A stretch of DNA of 64,000 nt, from NCBI GenBank assembly GCA_036435485.1, contig CM071600.1, positions 46,745,546 to 46,809,545 on the forward strand. The letters are read 5' to 3'. This DNA is from Saposhnikovia divaricata. Lineage: Eukaryota > Streptophyta > Magnoliopsida > Apiales > Apiaceae. Below are positions 44,748 to 55,260 of this stretch, piece by piece. Numbering within the stretch: the stretch's first letter is position 1; each line of letters begins with the position of its first letter. Both the position numbers and the translations under genes were made by a program. The notes below the pieces were generated by a model. It was given only the letters and a program-made list of their open reading frames with translations. It was not told the origin of the DNA and made no database searches.

Positions 44748-46281
44748 TGGAGGTTTGGAAGTAACGTCAAGCTATTGACGTTAAAGAAGCGCTTCTTGGG
44801 AGGCAACCCAAGCATTGTTGTATATTGGTATGTTTTCTACTTTCCCTTGTATTTACTTCCATTCAATGAGGACATTGAATATTTTAAGTTTGGGGGTGGT
44901 TTGAGGGATAAGTAGTGTATATAATTGTGATTTTGAGTCATTGTGTTCATGTAGGATTTCATGTTTTGCATATTAGTAGTAGTAATTCATGCATATATGT
45001 TCGTATTAATTATGTTTGTTTCATATAGGACTTTCTGTTTTTATTTTTCGTATACCATGTGAGTTCATGTTAGTTGCATTTGCATAGCATGCATATTTCA
45101 TGATCCCTTAAGACGAGCTAATTCTGATTGGTAGGTAGGTGTCTAATTGAGTGTGGTAATGATGAATAAAGGGTTGACTTATAGTTCTATGAAATTGACT
45201 TATGTGTTTCGGAAACAAAACTAATTACACAGTCTCATTGGGTGCTTTTGGGCTAGGTTGAGGTCATGCTTGTTTGGATGTTTTGAGATTTAATCACTTG
45301 ATTATATTTAGAATTTTCGTTATTCCCTTGATAGCCTAGAACACTAAAGTCTAAGTTTGGGGGAAAACAGGGATTTCATGCTAGTTGTTGGCTAGGCGTC
45401 AAATGGCTAGTAGCCGGCTCATATTTATATGAGTAGTCTAGGGTTGGAATTGAGAATTCTCATTCCAGATTGCATAGAAAAAAAAAAGAGAAAAAGGAAA
45501 GCAGGAAAAAAAAGAAAAAAAAAGAAAAAAAAGAAAAAAAAGTTATGTGAATTGTTTTATGCAAAATTAACCAGGGTGAGCTCTTTAATACTTGAGCAAT
45601 TAAGTTCGTGGGGACTTTGTGCCTAGTGACCTAAGGCTTTTATTAGTCTGGGATCCACTAACCTAACGCTCGCTACATGGGTATTATTGTATAAGCCTTT
45701 CGGGGTCTCATCCATTGCACGGTCAAATAAGCATGTTTGTTTGTGTTCTATATAGTTGTTTGTCGTTAATAAAGCATGAATTCCTGTCTAACTTGAATAA
45801 GGATGGAGGTGTTCCTAGGTTATGAAGTGTCTACAGTCTATTCTATTTATAAACCTGTGATTGTCTTGGCGAAGAATATGTATGATTTTTGACCTAGTGT
45901 TGGGAGTATTTCTGATGAGCATCGCACACACGCACGTTTCTGTTCATGTATTGTTAGTATACGGGGACTTAGTCGAGCTCTATTTGGATTTAGTTGCATT
46001 CTTTGAGGTATTTGCTTGCTAGTTGGTTTTGGTTAGTTTAAAGGGGATCGTTGCATTTTCATATTAGTTGCATTCATGCATTGCATTGTTTTTGCATTGT
46101 TTAGTTAGATGGATTTTGTGGGTACATTCGCTATAGGCCCTCACGAGACCTTACTCGTCCACTAGGGCTGCCTAGGGGTTTAAAGGGCTTGTTGCATATG
46201 CCAAATGCAACCGTGATCACCTACGGAAGTGGTACTAATTAGTTAGTTGTAATTGTTTATGCTTGAGGACAAGCATCGGTT
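44748..46281 (+). other. Element L non-coding 3' region
   Basis: About 1.5 kb without a gene. It contains a purine-rich A/G run (45,479-45,541), three copies of a TAAGTTTGGGGG motif (44,885, 45,352, 46,282) and, at 46,134-46,232, a block shared with element G. The Lys-rich frame at 45,429-45,626 merely reads through the A/G run. Confidence 0.75.
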
Positions 46282-46295
46282 TAAGTTTGGGGGTG
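46282..46295 (+). promoter_or_regulatory. Polypurine tract of element L
   Basis: TAAGTTTGGGGGTG directly precedes the 3' LTR start TGATAAGTGG. Confidence 0.85.
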
Positions 46296-48001
46296 TGATA
46301 AGTGGATTTATATCCACTTGGAGCGTTCCATATCGGCTTAAATTGATTGTCTTGGGCTCAAGTTTGTTGTAATTTTGATGTGTTTTGCTTAGTTGTGCAG
46401 ATTTACGAGAATGTTGATTAAGGTGGATGCTTCTATCGTTTTTGGAGAATTAATTGATTGAAATTCGGATTTCTGAGACAGTTGCGCAGTCTACACTGTT
46501 TTGGACATATCTGGAGTTCTAGAAGTCCGTTTTCAGCGATCTTACTGCCCACGCGAAGCTTGGGAGATTTTCTACAATGTGGGACAGGTGTTGCACGAGC
46601 AGGTTGCGCGTGGTTGGCGCAGGCTGCGCGACAAACAGACTGATGGGCGCAGGTTGCACGCGCGCGGTGCTGAAAAATTACAGCTTTTCACTATTTTGGC
46701 CATATCTTGAGTTCTACAAGTCCGTTTTAGGCCCGTAAGCAGTCCACGCGAAGCTAACGAGATTCTCTATCATTCTAAGGTAGTCCAGAGGTCCAATTAT
46801 GATTGGAACGTTCCAGAAATATTGAAGAAAAGTCAGCTACGAATTTTCCTTCAAAACCGAATCAGTTTAGGAAACGTATTATGTGCCGAACTGCAGAAAT
46901 TCAACTTTGACAAGGAAATTGCTATAATTCCTACTTCTAATAAGTATGGTAATTGCTTTGGGCGGCTAGAACATTCCAGAATCAGATCTATACATGGAAT
47001 TTGCAATTCTTATCTAATTCAAGAACGGAAATTGCCAATCTTCTATTCCAACTCTAAAAAGGCAATTGCTTGGTGGGCAAGACTTCTAGAGCCTATATAA
47101 ACACATCCAACCCTTGTAATTTGTATCATTAGGAGAGAACCATTATATATCAATTACTTAGATTTATTTGTATCTTTTCATACTTTGTTTTTATCATGGT
47201 TTCATCAGATCCCATGATGACGAGAGGTTCGATTATGAACTAATCGTTGTCATGGGATTCTAACGGATTTATTTATGGAGCTTTAGTATCTTGATGCTTT
47301 ACAGATCTGTGTGTGATGTATATCTGATATCCTCGTATGGTTGTGTTTCATGTATTTAGATGCGTAGCTAACATCTAATTTGTTAATCTCTTGTGAAGCG
47401 AGAGTGGATCTTGAGATTTAGAACTTGCCATGCTAGCATAGGATAGGTTGATGTTTTAACATCATGATTTGTGGCATAAATAGAGATATTATGCTGCCCT
47501 ATGTGATCTTTGTGGATAACTTGTTCTTCAACCGTTATGTTTTCAAATTCTATAGATATATAGGGTCTAAGCATAATTGGTGTCTATTCATCTTCTATCT
47601 CTTTTGTGGATGTATGTTTAGTTTGGTATTCGTATACTGAGAAGTAGCGTATACTTGTTTCGTGTTGTCCGATCAGATATCATAACCATTGCATATAGTG
47701 ATTAAAGGCGTCAGATCTAAGTGAAGTATTTAATGAAGTTAGGATCCCATGTTTTCTCTTGCAGAAGTAATTCGATTCCAATTCTTGTTAGTTAGTTAAT
47801 TCTTAGTTGTTAATTTACTTTCTAGTTAATTTAGTTAATTAAACCCAATTTGTTATTTGTCTTAGCAGTGAGTAATAACCATACATTGTTGCATAGGTAC
47901 AATAACTGAATTAAAACCATAACCAGATCTCTGTGGGAACGAACTCGACTTATTCATATATTACTTGTGACCACGTACGCTTGCGTGATTTAGTGCAAAC
48001 A
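46296..48001 (+). repeat. Element L 3' LTR, 1,706 bp
   Basis: The second copy of the LTR at 41,977-43,682, apparently identical. It ends GTGCAAACA and is followed by the TSD CAAAG and Copia-3 gag sequence. Confidence 0.95.
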
Positions 48002-48006
48002 CAAAG

Positions 48007-49557
48007 AGCACTCAATTGGGTTTTGGAATTAACATTATTAATGATAGGAGATAAAGAAGGACTAGTGTTGTGAAATTCTAAGTGATACAAACCACCAATG
48101 AGTCTGCCATGAGCTAGAACATCTTGAGAAGTAGGTAAACGAAACTCACAATAATCCTGATAAAACGAGACACTACCCCCAGTATCACTATTCCACTTAG
48201 CAACAGATAACAGATTATAGTGGAATGAAGGAACAAAAAAGACATTATGCAGTACAATGTGTGGATGGATCTCAAAGGAACCAACTCTGTCAACTAATAA
48301 AGTTAAACCATTAGGCAAAGAAAGGTTAACAGGAATAGCTAAGGTTGAAACATTTCGAAGTAAAGATAGAGAACAACACATGTGATATGTGGCTCCCGTG
48401 TCAATCAACCAAGCATAAGTAGAAAAATTAGAACTGACAAGATTAGCACCAGAAATCACCATACCTGCTAAATGATCCTCAGGGCTAATAGATGTGTTTC
48501 CAGATCCCACAAACATACTCATCAATTGGTTAATCTGATTCTGCATCTGTGTGAGTTGATCAGTAGAAGAATAAGTTGTGGCTGTTGCATTTGCTTGATT
48601 GGACTTAGGCAAAGGCCTAAACTGAACATTTCCAGATCCTGAAGAAACAACATCTTTCTTCTTTTTCCAGTTTGGAGGATAGCCAATAAGCTTATAACAA
48701 TTCTCTCTTGTATGGCCATTAAAATTACAGAAAGAGCATTTTACAGGTGATTTCACTACACCAGAAGAAACACTTGGTTTCTTAAAACCAATAGAAGCAG
48801 CTGCAACAGTAACATTTCCTTGAGCAGGTACCAAGGCATTAGCAATTGGACTAACATCAGTTGTAACTCTATGAAAACCTTGCCTAGCCTTTTCATCTTG
48901 CCTAAAAAAAGCATATGCGTGTGAAACAGTTGGCAAAGGATTCATCAAAAGAATTTGTCCACGAACATTAGAATTGCTGTCATGAAGTCCCAATAGAAAC
49001 TGTAAAAGCTTCTTTTTCTGATCTCGTTCAATTTGCACCTTATGAGCACCACAAACACAATTCACACTCGGCTCAAGAACTGAATATTCATCCCAAAGTC
49101 CTTTAAGTTTATGAAAATAGACCTCCACAGATTTATTTCCTTGTTCAAGACTATGTATGTCCTTTAAAACCTGAAAAATTCGATGTCCATTAACACCAAA
49201 AAATCTCTCATGAAGCTCCTTCCAAACTTCACTTGCAGTGGTAACATAATTCAAACCATCACTTATCTCCCCAGCAACAAAATTGAGTATCCAAGTGATG
49301 ATCAAATCATTTACTCGTTCCGATTGAGCAAACAGAGGTGATGTAACATCAGGTTTCTTATAGCTGCCATTAAAAATCACGAACTTGTTTTTGGCGTTTA
49401 AAGCAATTTTCATAGATCTACTCCACGGTGCATAGTTATCATTACCTACTAATTTCTTAGCAATGTGTACGAGACCTGGATGATCGTTATTATGTATGTA
49501 GAGTGGATGTGAATTGTTATCAACAGTAAGTGCATTATACTGTGAATTAACATTCAT
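48007..49557 (-). pseudogene. Copia-3 gag and protease, open over its full length
   Basis: A 517-codon open stretch beginning MNVNSQYNALTVDNNSHPLY, a Retrotran_gag_3 start (NDHPGLVHIAKKLVGNDNYA, PWSRSMKIALNAKNK). The helical UBN2-like core follows, then RGQILLMNPLPTVSHAYAFF and the zinc knuckle CSFCNFNGHTRENC, complete. The aspartic protease shows AWLIDTGATYHMC with an intact DTGA triad. It ends at TQLSAL, where element L is inserted; the frame would run on as integrase at 41,971. The gag and protease show no stops or frameshifts, unlike pol of the same element. Confidence 0.92.
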
Positions 49558-49971
49558 TTCCTGATCTACTTTTCCACATCCTGAATTGACCTCTTCTTCT
49601 TCTTCTTCTTCATAAACAGTATGAATCTCAGAATTAACAACTCAACTAGATCCAATTCCTTGAACAACATTAGCATAACTACTATGCATCATGACTGAGT
49701 ATTTTGATTACGCAAACGAAACACTTCATCGTTGAATCTCACACTCAAATACGAATTAAATAGTACAGAATCTCAAAAAACTACAAACAGGTTAAAAAAA
49801 CACGTATTTATTACTAGATTAATCGGCAAAACCTGTGAAATTAGGGCTTGAAATCGATCTCAATCGACACAAACTCCGTAATAGAACTAGAGATCAACAA
49901 TCGACGAAGAAAATGCGATGAAATGAAGACGTATGGATCGTAAATCAGCCATGAGAGCTCTGATACCATAT

Positions 49972-50300
49972 TAGCTTTACTAAGAACAGGAATGTGTAAA
50001 CATTGTATGTATCTTGTTCAGGAAGAAAGTGAAATTGTATTAAGCAAAAGTTATGAAGTGATAGTCTGTTACAAGGTTATATCGACACGCAGGTCTTACC
50101 AACTCTCTCATCAAATAACGAACTAAAATACAAAATAACCAATACTACTAAGTCCAGCTGGCACATTACTATTAGTCCCAAATACAACCAATAAGAGTAT
50201 TGTTTATCTTAGCCAATAGAACACGTTCTACACTTGCTTTGTACTGGTTCTTCACAAATATGGTTACAGCAACAGCATTATTACTACTAGTCGTATTACA
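49972..50300 (-). repeat. Copia-3 right (5') LTR
   Basis: It matches 38,803-39,130 and ends TCGTATTACA. On the minus strand the primer site TGGTATCAGAGC follows a few bases after the LTR end. Confidence 0.88.
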
Positions 50301-50645
50301 GATCATTTTTACATAGAAGCTAGAAAAAAAAATCAATGGCATATCTTTGCAGACTAAAGCCTTGTTAGAACCTTGTTTGGAAACTGAGTACCCATACTTC
50401 AGATTAGAATCAAAGATGTTGTGCTTTCAATCCACGTTGTAGGATTATAGCAAATATACTACATTGCTGCTACAGCATTCACAAAAATTGCCCATTCTAT
50501 GCATTTTGAATTTTTTTTTTCCGCTGAGTACTCTAAAATTTCTAGGCTCTGTTTTATTCATTCAAAAATTTACCTGAAACAACTTCAAACACATCAATGC
50601 ATTTTGAGGGAGTAAAAAAAACAAGAAAAACAATTCCTAACTAAT

Positions 50646-50658
50646 ATTAATAATAATG

Positions 50659-50722
<64 letters not shown>
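50646..50722. repeat. (TAA)n microsatellite
   Basis: An almost pure ATA/TAA run of about 75 bp in the interior of element G. Confidence 0.95.
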
Positions 50723-50723
<1 letters not shown>

Positions 50724-50887
50724 TTTGGATTGCCTCCAAAAATCGCCACTTTTATTGTCTTTGTCAAGACTTATTTATACACCCTATTTTATCAATGAGG
50801 TGAAAAGGCATATAATTTAGCAAATATCCCAATTTTAATTAATCTAACTTTGTTAGCATATATCAAACAATCAAGAACATTTAAATA

Positions 50888-51423
50888 TTAGAAGCCATTA
50901 ATGTGAAACTCAGTACCCTTTGGAATGTGGAAGTACTCAAAATATTCATTACAAATATTTAGGCACTTATGCTCCAAAAATGAGTCCCAATTTGGATCAA
51001 CATAAGACAAACACAACTCTTTTATTCTAACTTCATCCCAATCAGATTCATAAGACTTACAGCTAGCCAATCAAAGTTTGATTTCAATAAAACCAATTAG
51101 TCTTCATCACACAACATGAGAGAAGTATCCTCTACAACATCAAATTCATCATTGGCACAAGAACTATCAGTTATTAAAATATTTTCTTCAAAAGTAGAGG
51201 GACAAATACAAGAAGAAATTTCATAATCATCAAATTCGTTCCGTTTTAAATTATAATTTAAATCCATTGATCCCTCTTCACGTGACATACCATATTTTAG
51301 TTCCTGAAGAACATACCAACCTATCGACCCCTCACGTAATGATGACTCATTTTCTATCACATAGTCAAGCATACAAGAATTACAATTGGGAACTTGATAC
51401 AAGTATGGGTAATGTGCTAACAA
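50888..51423 (-). pseudogene. Element G degenerate internal ORF region
   Basis: Two minus-strand frames, 51,423-51,097 (108 codons, MLAHYPYLYQVPNCNSCMLD, then an acidic region ending EDTSLMLCDED) and 51,070-50,888 (60 codons, ending HIPKGTEFHINGF). They are in different frames and together sit where L has its ORF, 190 bp after the primer site. The acidic character and position are like the ORF of L, but I see no clear sequence match. It is probably a decayed equivalent; the function is unknown. Confidence 0.45.
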
Positions 51424-51592
51424 ATCAAATGAATCAAGATAAAAGTTAGAATATATATCTGCTCAAAAGCCCAAGTTGTCTTTGTTTATCAATCCTGAAA
51501 AACACTACACTACACAAATAAAAATAAACTTGATCTCAAAATACTAAATAGTGTAATGATATTAACAAATAAATACTTAAAATTAGTCCCTG

Positions 51593-51609
51593 GCAGCGGT
51601 GCAAAAAAC
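51593..51609 (-). promoter_or_regulatory. Primer-binding site of element G, decayed
   Basis: The minus strand reads TTTTTTGCACCGCTGCC just inside the LTR, comparable with TTTTTGGCGCCGCTGC of element L with changes in GGCGCC. Confidence 0.65.
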
Positions 51610-51610
51610 T

Positions 51611-53795
51611 TGTTATTGATTTTGCAATCGCTAACGCAAGTACACGTATCGAACAAGTAGTATATAAAATTCGTTCCAGCGAGGAATAAATTAAGCTGTT
51701 AAATACCACACACTATCGTTCTCCCAATTCAAGTTAAATAACATATAATCAAAAATATTTTATAAATTACTCCTAAAATGAATAGAAGCAAAATCTTGAG
51801 AATAAAACAAGAATAAAAATGTCTAGGCCTTTAGCTTCCTCTTGAGTTTTAACAACTATCTTTTGTCATCTCTATTTTCATGTTCTAATTGCTAGTCTAG
51901 GGTGCATATATATTCACAAGGACCTTCCGAATCTCAAGTGAATCTAACTCATAAGATTAATTCCCATATTCCTATGTAAAATTTAAATCCATGAGCATCA
52001 TTAACACATAGCCCTAATTTGACTACTTGAGGTGATTAGGTATATTCCTATCCTAAACACAAATTAACATATAAGTTAGTCTCAAGTTATACTGACTGGT
52101 TCTCAATTCAGGTTGCCTCTTCCAAGCATGACCCAAAATAACAAATCAATCTCAAAGTTAATTACTCTTTAAAAAGCATTAGACACAAATCAATATAATC
52201 AATTATAGTGAACACAAAACAGAGTATTAAAAAGAGTACTTGTATATATCCTCAAGTATCTATTAAAGCCCTAGAATAACAATCAATTCAAAATCTTAAA
52301 GAAAAAACACAACAATGGAGTACAAAAGACGAAGGAAAGAATAAACTCGTTGTGATATGTCTTCAATCTTCCATCTCCAAAGTGGTTTATGTAATCTTCA
52401 AGGGTCTTGCTTCTTCTCTCGCTGTCTGTTCTTCTCTATGTCTACAACTATTCTACGTATCTATGATCTAACTCCTCTCTAACTGCTAATAACTGATATA
52501 AAATATATATTTACAAGTGTTTTTAATGGAATAATAGGAATAAAAGAAATATTCCTAAATAGAATACAATTATAAATAGGAAATTCTATGGCTGCAGTTT
52601 ATGGACTTTTCTGGGCAGTTGAGGGCAAATATAAATTCTGGGCCTATGATAGAAATATTGGCCTTCTTCTGAGCTTTCCAATGTGAAATCCCGATAGAGC
52701 CAAAATAGCAAAGAATGTGAAATCTGTCCAAAAATCCATATTTTTCATGATCTAACTCCAAAAAATCCAATTTCAGCTCCAATCCATTATTTTCTTGATT
52801 CCTACAATAAAACATTAAAACACATTAAATAAAATCCAATTTCATGCAAAAATATCTAAAAATATAGGTGTCGTGCCCAAAATCCGCCTTGGGCTTGATT
52901 TAAGGCCCACTAAGGATATGGACTAGGATTATCTGAATATGGAGGGATAAGTTGAATATGGGGGCATGATGATCTAATGTGCCTTAGAAGCGAATCAGAG
53001 GACAGGACTCTTGCATCTAGCTCAGGGTTTTCTCACAGAAGGGTTCAAGTGTGTGAACCCCGGATAGGGGTAACACTGTATTGAGGCTTGGTAGGGGTTC
53101 AACTGGGCAGTAGGCTACTAGGCAGGGGGTACGTGCATGAACCCTGAAGGTTTCCAGAAAATATACCAGCGATCTCGGAACTTCCTAAATCGCAGGGAAT
53201 TGGATAAGGGACTTCCTAACAGCCCAGGGGGTAGTTCCTAAACACCAGGAGCGGCCCATTAATGACAGTTATCAAGGATAAACATTAAATACACATGGGT
53301 GGTATGTACGTATGTATATGCAAGGATATATCATGGAGACTTAAGGATAATCATAGAATAATGGCTTGATAGCTATATGGATTGGGATAAACGATCACAA
53401 CAGGTCTGTTATGGAGGATGATGATTACCAAATCGTGGGTAATTATCAAGAACTACATGGGACTTGATCTCTTATAAATATAAGAGTATGTAGGCAATTT
53501 GCAAGGTTAGGCACACATATACACCTCTAACTCAAGCTCTGGACTGTTCTCTCTCGATTGAATAGGTTTTATTCAGTCATCATAGCTCGGAGTGCTTGCA
53601 AACTCAGTCCAAACATCCACCATATCTCCATTCGGATTAGGGTTTATGAGTCTAGGGTTTTGGCTTGTAAATTGGTTTATTTAATCAAGATTCTTGGATT
53701 CTCCTGGTATATTTTTGTGATTATCTTACTGAAGTGTTGTACCAATTTTCCCTCACAACAATAGGAATAAATTAATAACAAATAACTACTTATCA
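51611..53795 (-). repeat. Element G right (5') LTR, interrupted by solo LTR S2
   Basis: 51,611-52,868 and 53,766-53,795 together match the left LTR. The right edge ACTACTTATCA is followed by the TSD TGACT. A TATA-like stretch (minus) is not obvious. Confidence 0.88.
52869..53760 (+). mobile_element. Solo LTR S2, 892 bp, unrelated family
   Basis: TGTCGTGCCCAAAATCC to CCCTCACAACA, with perfect target duplication ATAGG (52,864-52,868 and 53,761-53,765). The sequence is absent from the matching place in the left LTR of G. A TATA box TATAAATATA at 53,473-53,482 suggests plus orientation, with transcription from near 53,505. No matching internal sequence occurs in the window, so the family is unknown. 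Confidence 0.9.
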
Positions 53796-53800
53796 TGACT

Positions 53801-53953
53801 CTAATGTTATTGATTGATAATCAGTCTCAAAATCACAACTAGAGTAGTATGCGTATAATCCTTTAACAGATCATAAGATGCATTGAGAGGTGTAGAACTA
53901 GAATTAGGATTGAAAATAAGCGTAGTATGAGTTGTAGAAATAATATGTTCCAT
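53801..53953 (-). pseudogene. Copia-2 gag N-terminal segment
   Basis: The ATG at 53,953 opens MEHIISTTHTTLIFNPNSSS. It runs up to the element G insertion and meets the gag part at 32,558 after one TSD copy. One small indel within this piece shifts the frame. The Copia-2 leader lies between it and the primer site (53,954-54,357). Confidence 0.65.
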
Positions 53954-54357
53954 TGAAATATCAGTTATCAACACAAATATTTAAAGTATGAGTATGTAAA
54001 TGAGATGTTTGACAAAATGTTACAAAGACAAACGAAACCAGATAGATCTCTAATGGTCGCACAATGAAGATCAACACAAAGAACTGTAAGTATCGTAATT
54101 GTACAATCACAATTGCAATTACTACTCAAAAAACAAGATCAAACACAAGTTCTTAAACTCAAGAAATTGATCAATTTAACAAGAACTCAACAAATCAAGA
54201 ATGTAACAATGAGGAAAATGATCGTATCAATAGATGAAGATCACTTAATGAGAAAACAATGAAGATTTGACACAAATCAACAGAGAGAATTAGAAAAAAG
54301 CGTTAATATGTACTTAGCTGAGAAATGAACTCAGTTTTCATGGCAGAAGTGATGAAT

Positions 54358-54369
54358 GCTCTGATACCA
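54358..54369 (-). promoter_or_regulatory. Primer-binding site of Copia-2
   Basis: The minus strand reads TGGTATCAGAGC, directly abutting the LTR at 54,370. Confidence 0.9.
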
Positions 54370-54592
54370 TATAGAATTGTGTTTATTTACAGTGAAAATG
54401 AAGAAGACAAAGTTGAGAGATTAACTTTCTCATTAAGAAAATAAAGCTGTAGTTACAAAGATGAACAAAACGCAGTTTAAATACAAGCTACCTGACTCTA
54501 ACTAACTCTCGTGCTATCTAACTAACTTGTTTTGTAAAAAGACTCATCTACCTTTACATCTAAATTACAAACTATTTCACAATAGTCCCAAT
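54370..54592 (-). repeat. Copia-2 right (5') LTR
   Basis: It matches 27,970-28,202 with scattered differences and ends AGTCCCAAT before GGTGGG. Confidence 0.88.
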
Positions 54593-55260
54593 GGTGGGTT
54601 CGAGAGCGTAGCATTTTGTCTATCAATTAAATTAAAAGGACCAAAAAAATGCAACCCAGCAATTTTGACCTTTTGAATTTGCATAGACTACAAACATCTT
54701 CATGTAAAAACAGACTTGTTTGAAATGATTTGGACTGGACTTTCGAGATCGGCCCATTTAGTCTTGCCACAATTCAATCGGATCGAATCAAGTTGGAATT
54801 TGTTGAATTCAAATTCAAATTTAAATTTTTTATCAAACCCAAAAAAAAAAAATTCGAAATTTAAAACTTAAATCTGACCTAATGAATTTCGGATCTAGTT
54901 TGGATATATCCAAAACTCGATTTTTCTTTTTGCTTTTGATATTATTCGAACCCGATTACCTGAAAACAACAGCTCAATTATTAAATTAATTATGAAAAAA
55001 ATAACCTGTTTACAAATTAATTGAATCGTCAAATGTTTTATGGTTATGGTCGTGGAAGGTTTCAAATTGCCGGTGCTTCAACTATGTGTAAGTATGAAAT
55101 TGAATAGATACCCTAATTTATGTACTCTTTTCTTTTTTTCTTTCAGATTAATAGGTTATGGTCTTATGAATAATAGCTAATAGATAAGTGGTTGATTTTA
55201 ATAATTAAAATGTTTTATTAAAATTGAATTTGAATCACGCGTATAATGTATTATTAAAAA
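54593..55260. other. Intergenic, AT-rich, nothing recognised
   Basis: Contains runs such as GAATTCAAATTCAAATTT (54,807), similar in style to 61,440-61,560, but no clear element ends or genes. Confidence 0.5.

Larger units (their letters stand above)
41977..48001 (+). mobile_element. Element L, young non-autonomous LTR retroelement with a gag-like ORF
   Basis: A 6,025-bp element: LTR 41,977-43,682, primer site 43,689-43,706, ORF 43,830-44,747 (one stop inside), a long non-coding part, polypurine tract 46,282-46,295, LTR 46,296-48,001. TSD CAAAG is perfect. The tRNA-Asp-like primer site (TGGCGCCGCTGCTGGGGA) and the LTR start TGATAAGTGG are those of Athila/Tat-type Ty3 derivatives. There is no protease, RT, RNase H or integrase, so it depends on a partner in trans, which fits the LARD/TR-GAG class. 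Confidence 0.93.
38803..50300 (-). mobile_element. Copia-3, minus-strand Copia element split by element L
   Basis: LTRs of about 328 bp lie at 38,803-39,130 and 49,972-50,300 and match closely. On the minus strand the primer site TGGTATCAGAGC (49,956-49,967) follows the right LTR and the polypurine tract GCGGGGGGAG (39,131-39,140) precedes the left LTR. Coding order: gag and protease (49,557-48,007), then after L integrase (41,971-41,305), linker (41,186-40,515), RT and RNase H (40,489-39,206). Removing L rejoins the frame exactly. No clear target duplication is seen. The LTR terminus TG is TA in the right copy. Confidence 0.9.
32564..53795 (-). mobile_element. Element G, non-autonomous LTR retroelement inserted in Copia-2 gag
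   Basis: LTRs lie at 32,564-33,877 and 51,611-53,795. The target duplication TGACT is perfect (32,559-32,563 and 53,796-53,800), and the Copia-2 gag sequence resumes across it. On the minus strand the LTR runs TGATAAGTAG...AATAACA and is followed by TTTTTTGCACCGCTGCC (51,593-51,609), a decayed tRNA-Asp-like primer site as in Athila/Tat Ty3 elements. Its own interior (33,878-34,953, 37,557-38,802, 50,301-51,610) totals about 3.6 kb, with no pol domain and only small frames. It carries S1 and Copia-3 inside and S2 in its right LTR. Confidence 0.88.
27970..54592 (-). mobile_element. Copia-2, minus-strand Copia element split by a 21-kb nest
   Basis: The LTRs at 27,970-28,202 and 54,370-54,592 match, and a primer site TGGTATCAGAGC (minus, 54,358-54,369) abuts the right one. 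GGTGG(G) flanks both ends (27,964-27,969 and 54,593-54,598), a fitting target duplication. Coding order on the minus strand is gag start (53,953-53,801), then after element G the rest of gag (32,558-31,553), protease/integrase (31,484-30,662), RT (30,550-28,811) and RNase H (28,766-28,374). Without G the element is about 5.4 kb. Several stops and frameshifts make it inactive. Confidence 0.9.

Noticed and set aside
45429..45626. Lys-rich frame in element L
   Set aside because: It is a read-through of a purine A/G run.
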